NCBI RefSeq assembly: GCF_900115955.1
Contig: NZ_FOYL01000002.1
Coordinates: 930,001 to 994,000, forward strand
Length of the DNA stretch: 64,000 nt
Reading direction: 5' to 3'
Source of the DNA: Lentzea waywayandensis
GTDB lineage: Bacteria > Actinomycetota > Actinomycetes > Mycobacteriales > Pseudonocardiaceae
Made by a program: the position numbers and the translations under genes. Below are positions 62,855-64,000 of this stretch, one piece after another (the stretch's first letter is position 1; every line of letters starts with the position of its first letter). Under the pieces are notes generated by a model. That model was not told the origin of the DNA. It saw only the letters and a list, made by a program, of their open reading frames with translations, and did not search any database.

Positions 62855-64000
62855 GCCTCCTCCCACACGGGCAGCCTGGCGCCGTCGCGCAGGAACAGCG
62901 GGATGCGGTCGAGCGGCGCGGCGACGGTGACCGTCTGCCCGCCCTCGTGCTCCTCGCCGGTCCACGCGTCGGTCCATCGCGCGCCGGCGGGCAGGTGGAC
63001 GGCACGCTCGCGGGCGCCCGCCTCGGTGATCGGAGCCACGAGCAGGTCGGGGCCGAGCAGGAACGCGTCCTCGACGCGCCACGCCGCCGGGTCGTCCGGG
63101 AACTCCAGGAACACCGGCCGCATCGGCGGCACACCGGTCTCGGAGGCCGTGCGCATCTGCGCCATCACGTAGGGGCGCAGGCGTTCCCGCAGCCGCAGGT
63201 GCCCGGCGAGGATCTCGTACGCCTCCTCTCCGTAGGACCAGACCTCGTTGGCCAGCCCGGTCATCGCGGGCTCCAGCACCTGCTCGTCGCCGCGGAAACC
63301 GTGCAGGCGGAACAGCGGGCAGAAGGTGCCGTACTGGAACCAGCGCACGAGGACCTCGCGGTAGGCGGGGTCGTCGGGGTCACCGCCGTGGAAACCGCCG
63401 ATGTCCGTCGTCCACCAGGGAATGCCGGACATCATCACGTTCAGCCCGGCCTTGATCTGCGTGCGCAGCGTGGCGAAGTCCGTGCCGATGTCACCGGACC
63501 ACAGCGCGGCGCCGTACCGTTGCGCGCCCGCCCATGAGGAGCGGTTGAGCGAGATGATCTCGGTCTCCCCCGCCGCGGTCAGTCCTTCGTGGACGGTCCG
63601 GGCGTTCTCGCGCGGGTAGAGGTTGCCGACCTCGAGACCGGGACCCGCGTGGTAGCGCAGGTTGTACTGGTGGCCGGGTTTGAGCTCTGGTTCGCCGGCG
63701 TCCAGCCAGAACACGGAGATGCCGAGGTCGTGGTAGCCGCGCCGGATCCGTTCCCAGACGTACTCGCGCGCCTCGGGGTTGGTGGCGTCGTAGAAGGCGA
63801 CCTGGGCGGAGTAGGCGCCGAGGCCCTTGTCCGGCCAGTCGGCGTGCGCCATCGGCCCGAACTCGGTGCCGACGAACAGGCCCTGGTTCAGCATGGGGTG
63901 GTAGTTCTCGCTCGCCGGGCTGATCGAGGGCCAGACCGAGACCATCAGCCTGACGCCCATCTCGTCCAGCTCGCGGACCATCGCCGCCGGGTCGGGCCAC
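62851..64000 (-). CDS. GH31 alpha-xylosidase (partial)
   Basis: The frame is open to the window edge, so about 383 C-terminal residues are visible. The GH31 nucleophile is in FWLDAGEPELKPG and the acid/base in LWSGDIGTDFATLR; PWWTTDIGGFHGG follows. The sequence resembles YicI-type alpha-xylosidases, which remove non-reducing-end xylose from xyloglucan oligosaccharides. It is coupled to GH42, GH43 and GH5, a combination that fits xyloglucan use. Confidence 0.9.
   Translation of the reverse strand, partial: WPDPAAMVRELDEMGVRLMVSVWPSISPASENYHPMLNQGLFVGTEFGPMAHADWPDKGLGAYSAQVAFYDATNPEAREYVWERIRRGYHDLGISVFWLDAGEPELKPGHQYNLRYHAGPGLEVGNLYPRENARTVHEGLTAAGETEIISLNRSSWAGAQRYGAALWSGDIGTDFATLRTQIKAGLNVMMSGIPWWTTDIGGFHGGDPDDPAYREVLVRWFQYGTFCPLFRLHGFRGDEQVLEPAMTGLANEVWSYGEEAYEILAGHLRLRERLRPYVMAQMRTASETGVPPMRPVFLEFPDDPAAWRVEDAFLLGPDLLVAPITEAGARERAVHLPAGARWTDAWTGEEHEGGQTVTVAAPLDRIPLFLRDGARLPVWEEA

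Overview
The window is GC-rich, densely coded DNA from a filamentous actinomycete. I infer the order Pseudonocardiales (Lentzea/Saccharothrix-like) from gene content, GTG starts, LacI-type sugar control and the polythreonine linkers joining catalytic domains to CBM2 modules. It is a 64 kb plant-cell-wall degradation island covering cellulose, arabinoxylan, pectin, arabinan, arabinogalactan and xyloglucan.

Layout. 1-3176: the end of an adenylating enzyme, a membrane flavoprotein-like protein and a crotonase, then an ECF sigma/anti-sigma pair. 3181-8285: GH62, GH27 and GH43 side-chain enzymes. 8495-9688: a LacI regulator carrying a fourfold 48-bp coding repeat. 9880-11202: GH6-CBM2. 11770-15863: GH10 xylanase and two CE1-CBM2 esterases. 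15926-18164: homocysteine methyltransferase, an intergenic hairpin repeat and a LacI regulator. 18400-24768: a cellulase operon GH48 > AA10 LPMO > unknown small protein > GH6, under a perfect CebR-type operator. 25012-33273: pectin functions (PL1, PL3, and an operon of PL1-CE8 fusion > two permeases > binding protein > enolase-superfamily enzyme). 33491-35719: MFS exporter and divergent LacI regulator. 35720-40622: a CBM2 lipoprotein with a degenerate nuclease-like fold, a GH30 galactanase, a secreted protein with a duplicated domain, and an alpha/beta hydrolase that has lost its catalytic residues. 40592-45858: araBDA and its LacI regulator. 45940-49844: GH51 and GH43-CBM42 arabinofuranosidases. 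50008-55393: a YtfQRT/YjfF-type sugar importer ending in an overlapping expansin gene. 55423-57279: an F420-type reductase and a CE2 esterase. 57399-64000: a xyloglucan operon GH31 > GH42 > GH43 > GH5.

How it works together. Secreted CBM2 enzymes attack insoluble polymer, side-chain enzymes and esterases strip decorations, ABC importers take up the sugars, and araBDA feeds arabinose into the pentose phosphate pathway. Three operator classes can be read from the DNA: TGGGAGCGCTCCCA near the cellulases, TGTTAGCG-type sites at arabinoxylan and arabinose genes, and TGGAAGCGCTTCCA at the MFS/LacI pair. A 12-mer, ATTCGATTCGAA, lies upstream of two pectinase promoters.

Most unusual items: the coding minisatellite in a LacI regulator, the unknown protein inside the cellulase operon, the two-domain secreted protein and pseudo-hydrolase next to an operator identical to that of the sugar importer, the CBM2 lipoprotein with a degenerate nuclease fold, and the expansin translationally coupled to a sugar importer. 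All functions are read from sequence alone, without database searches.
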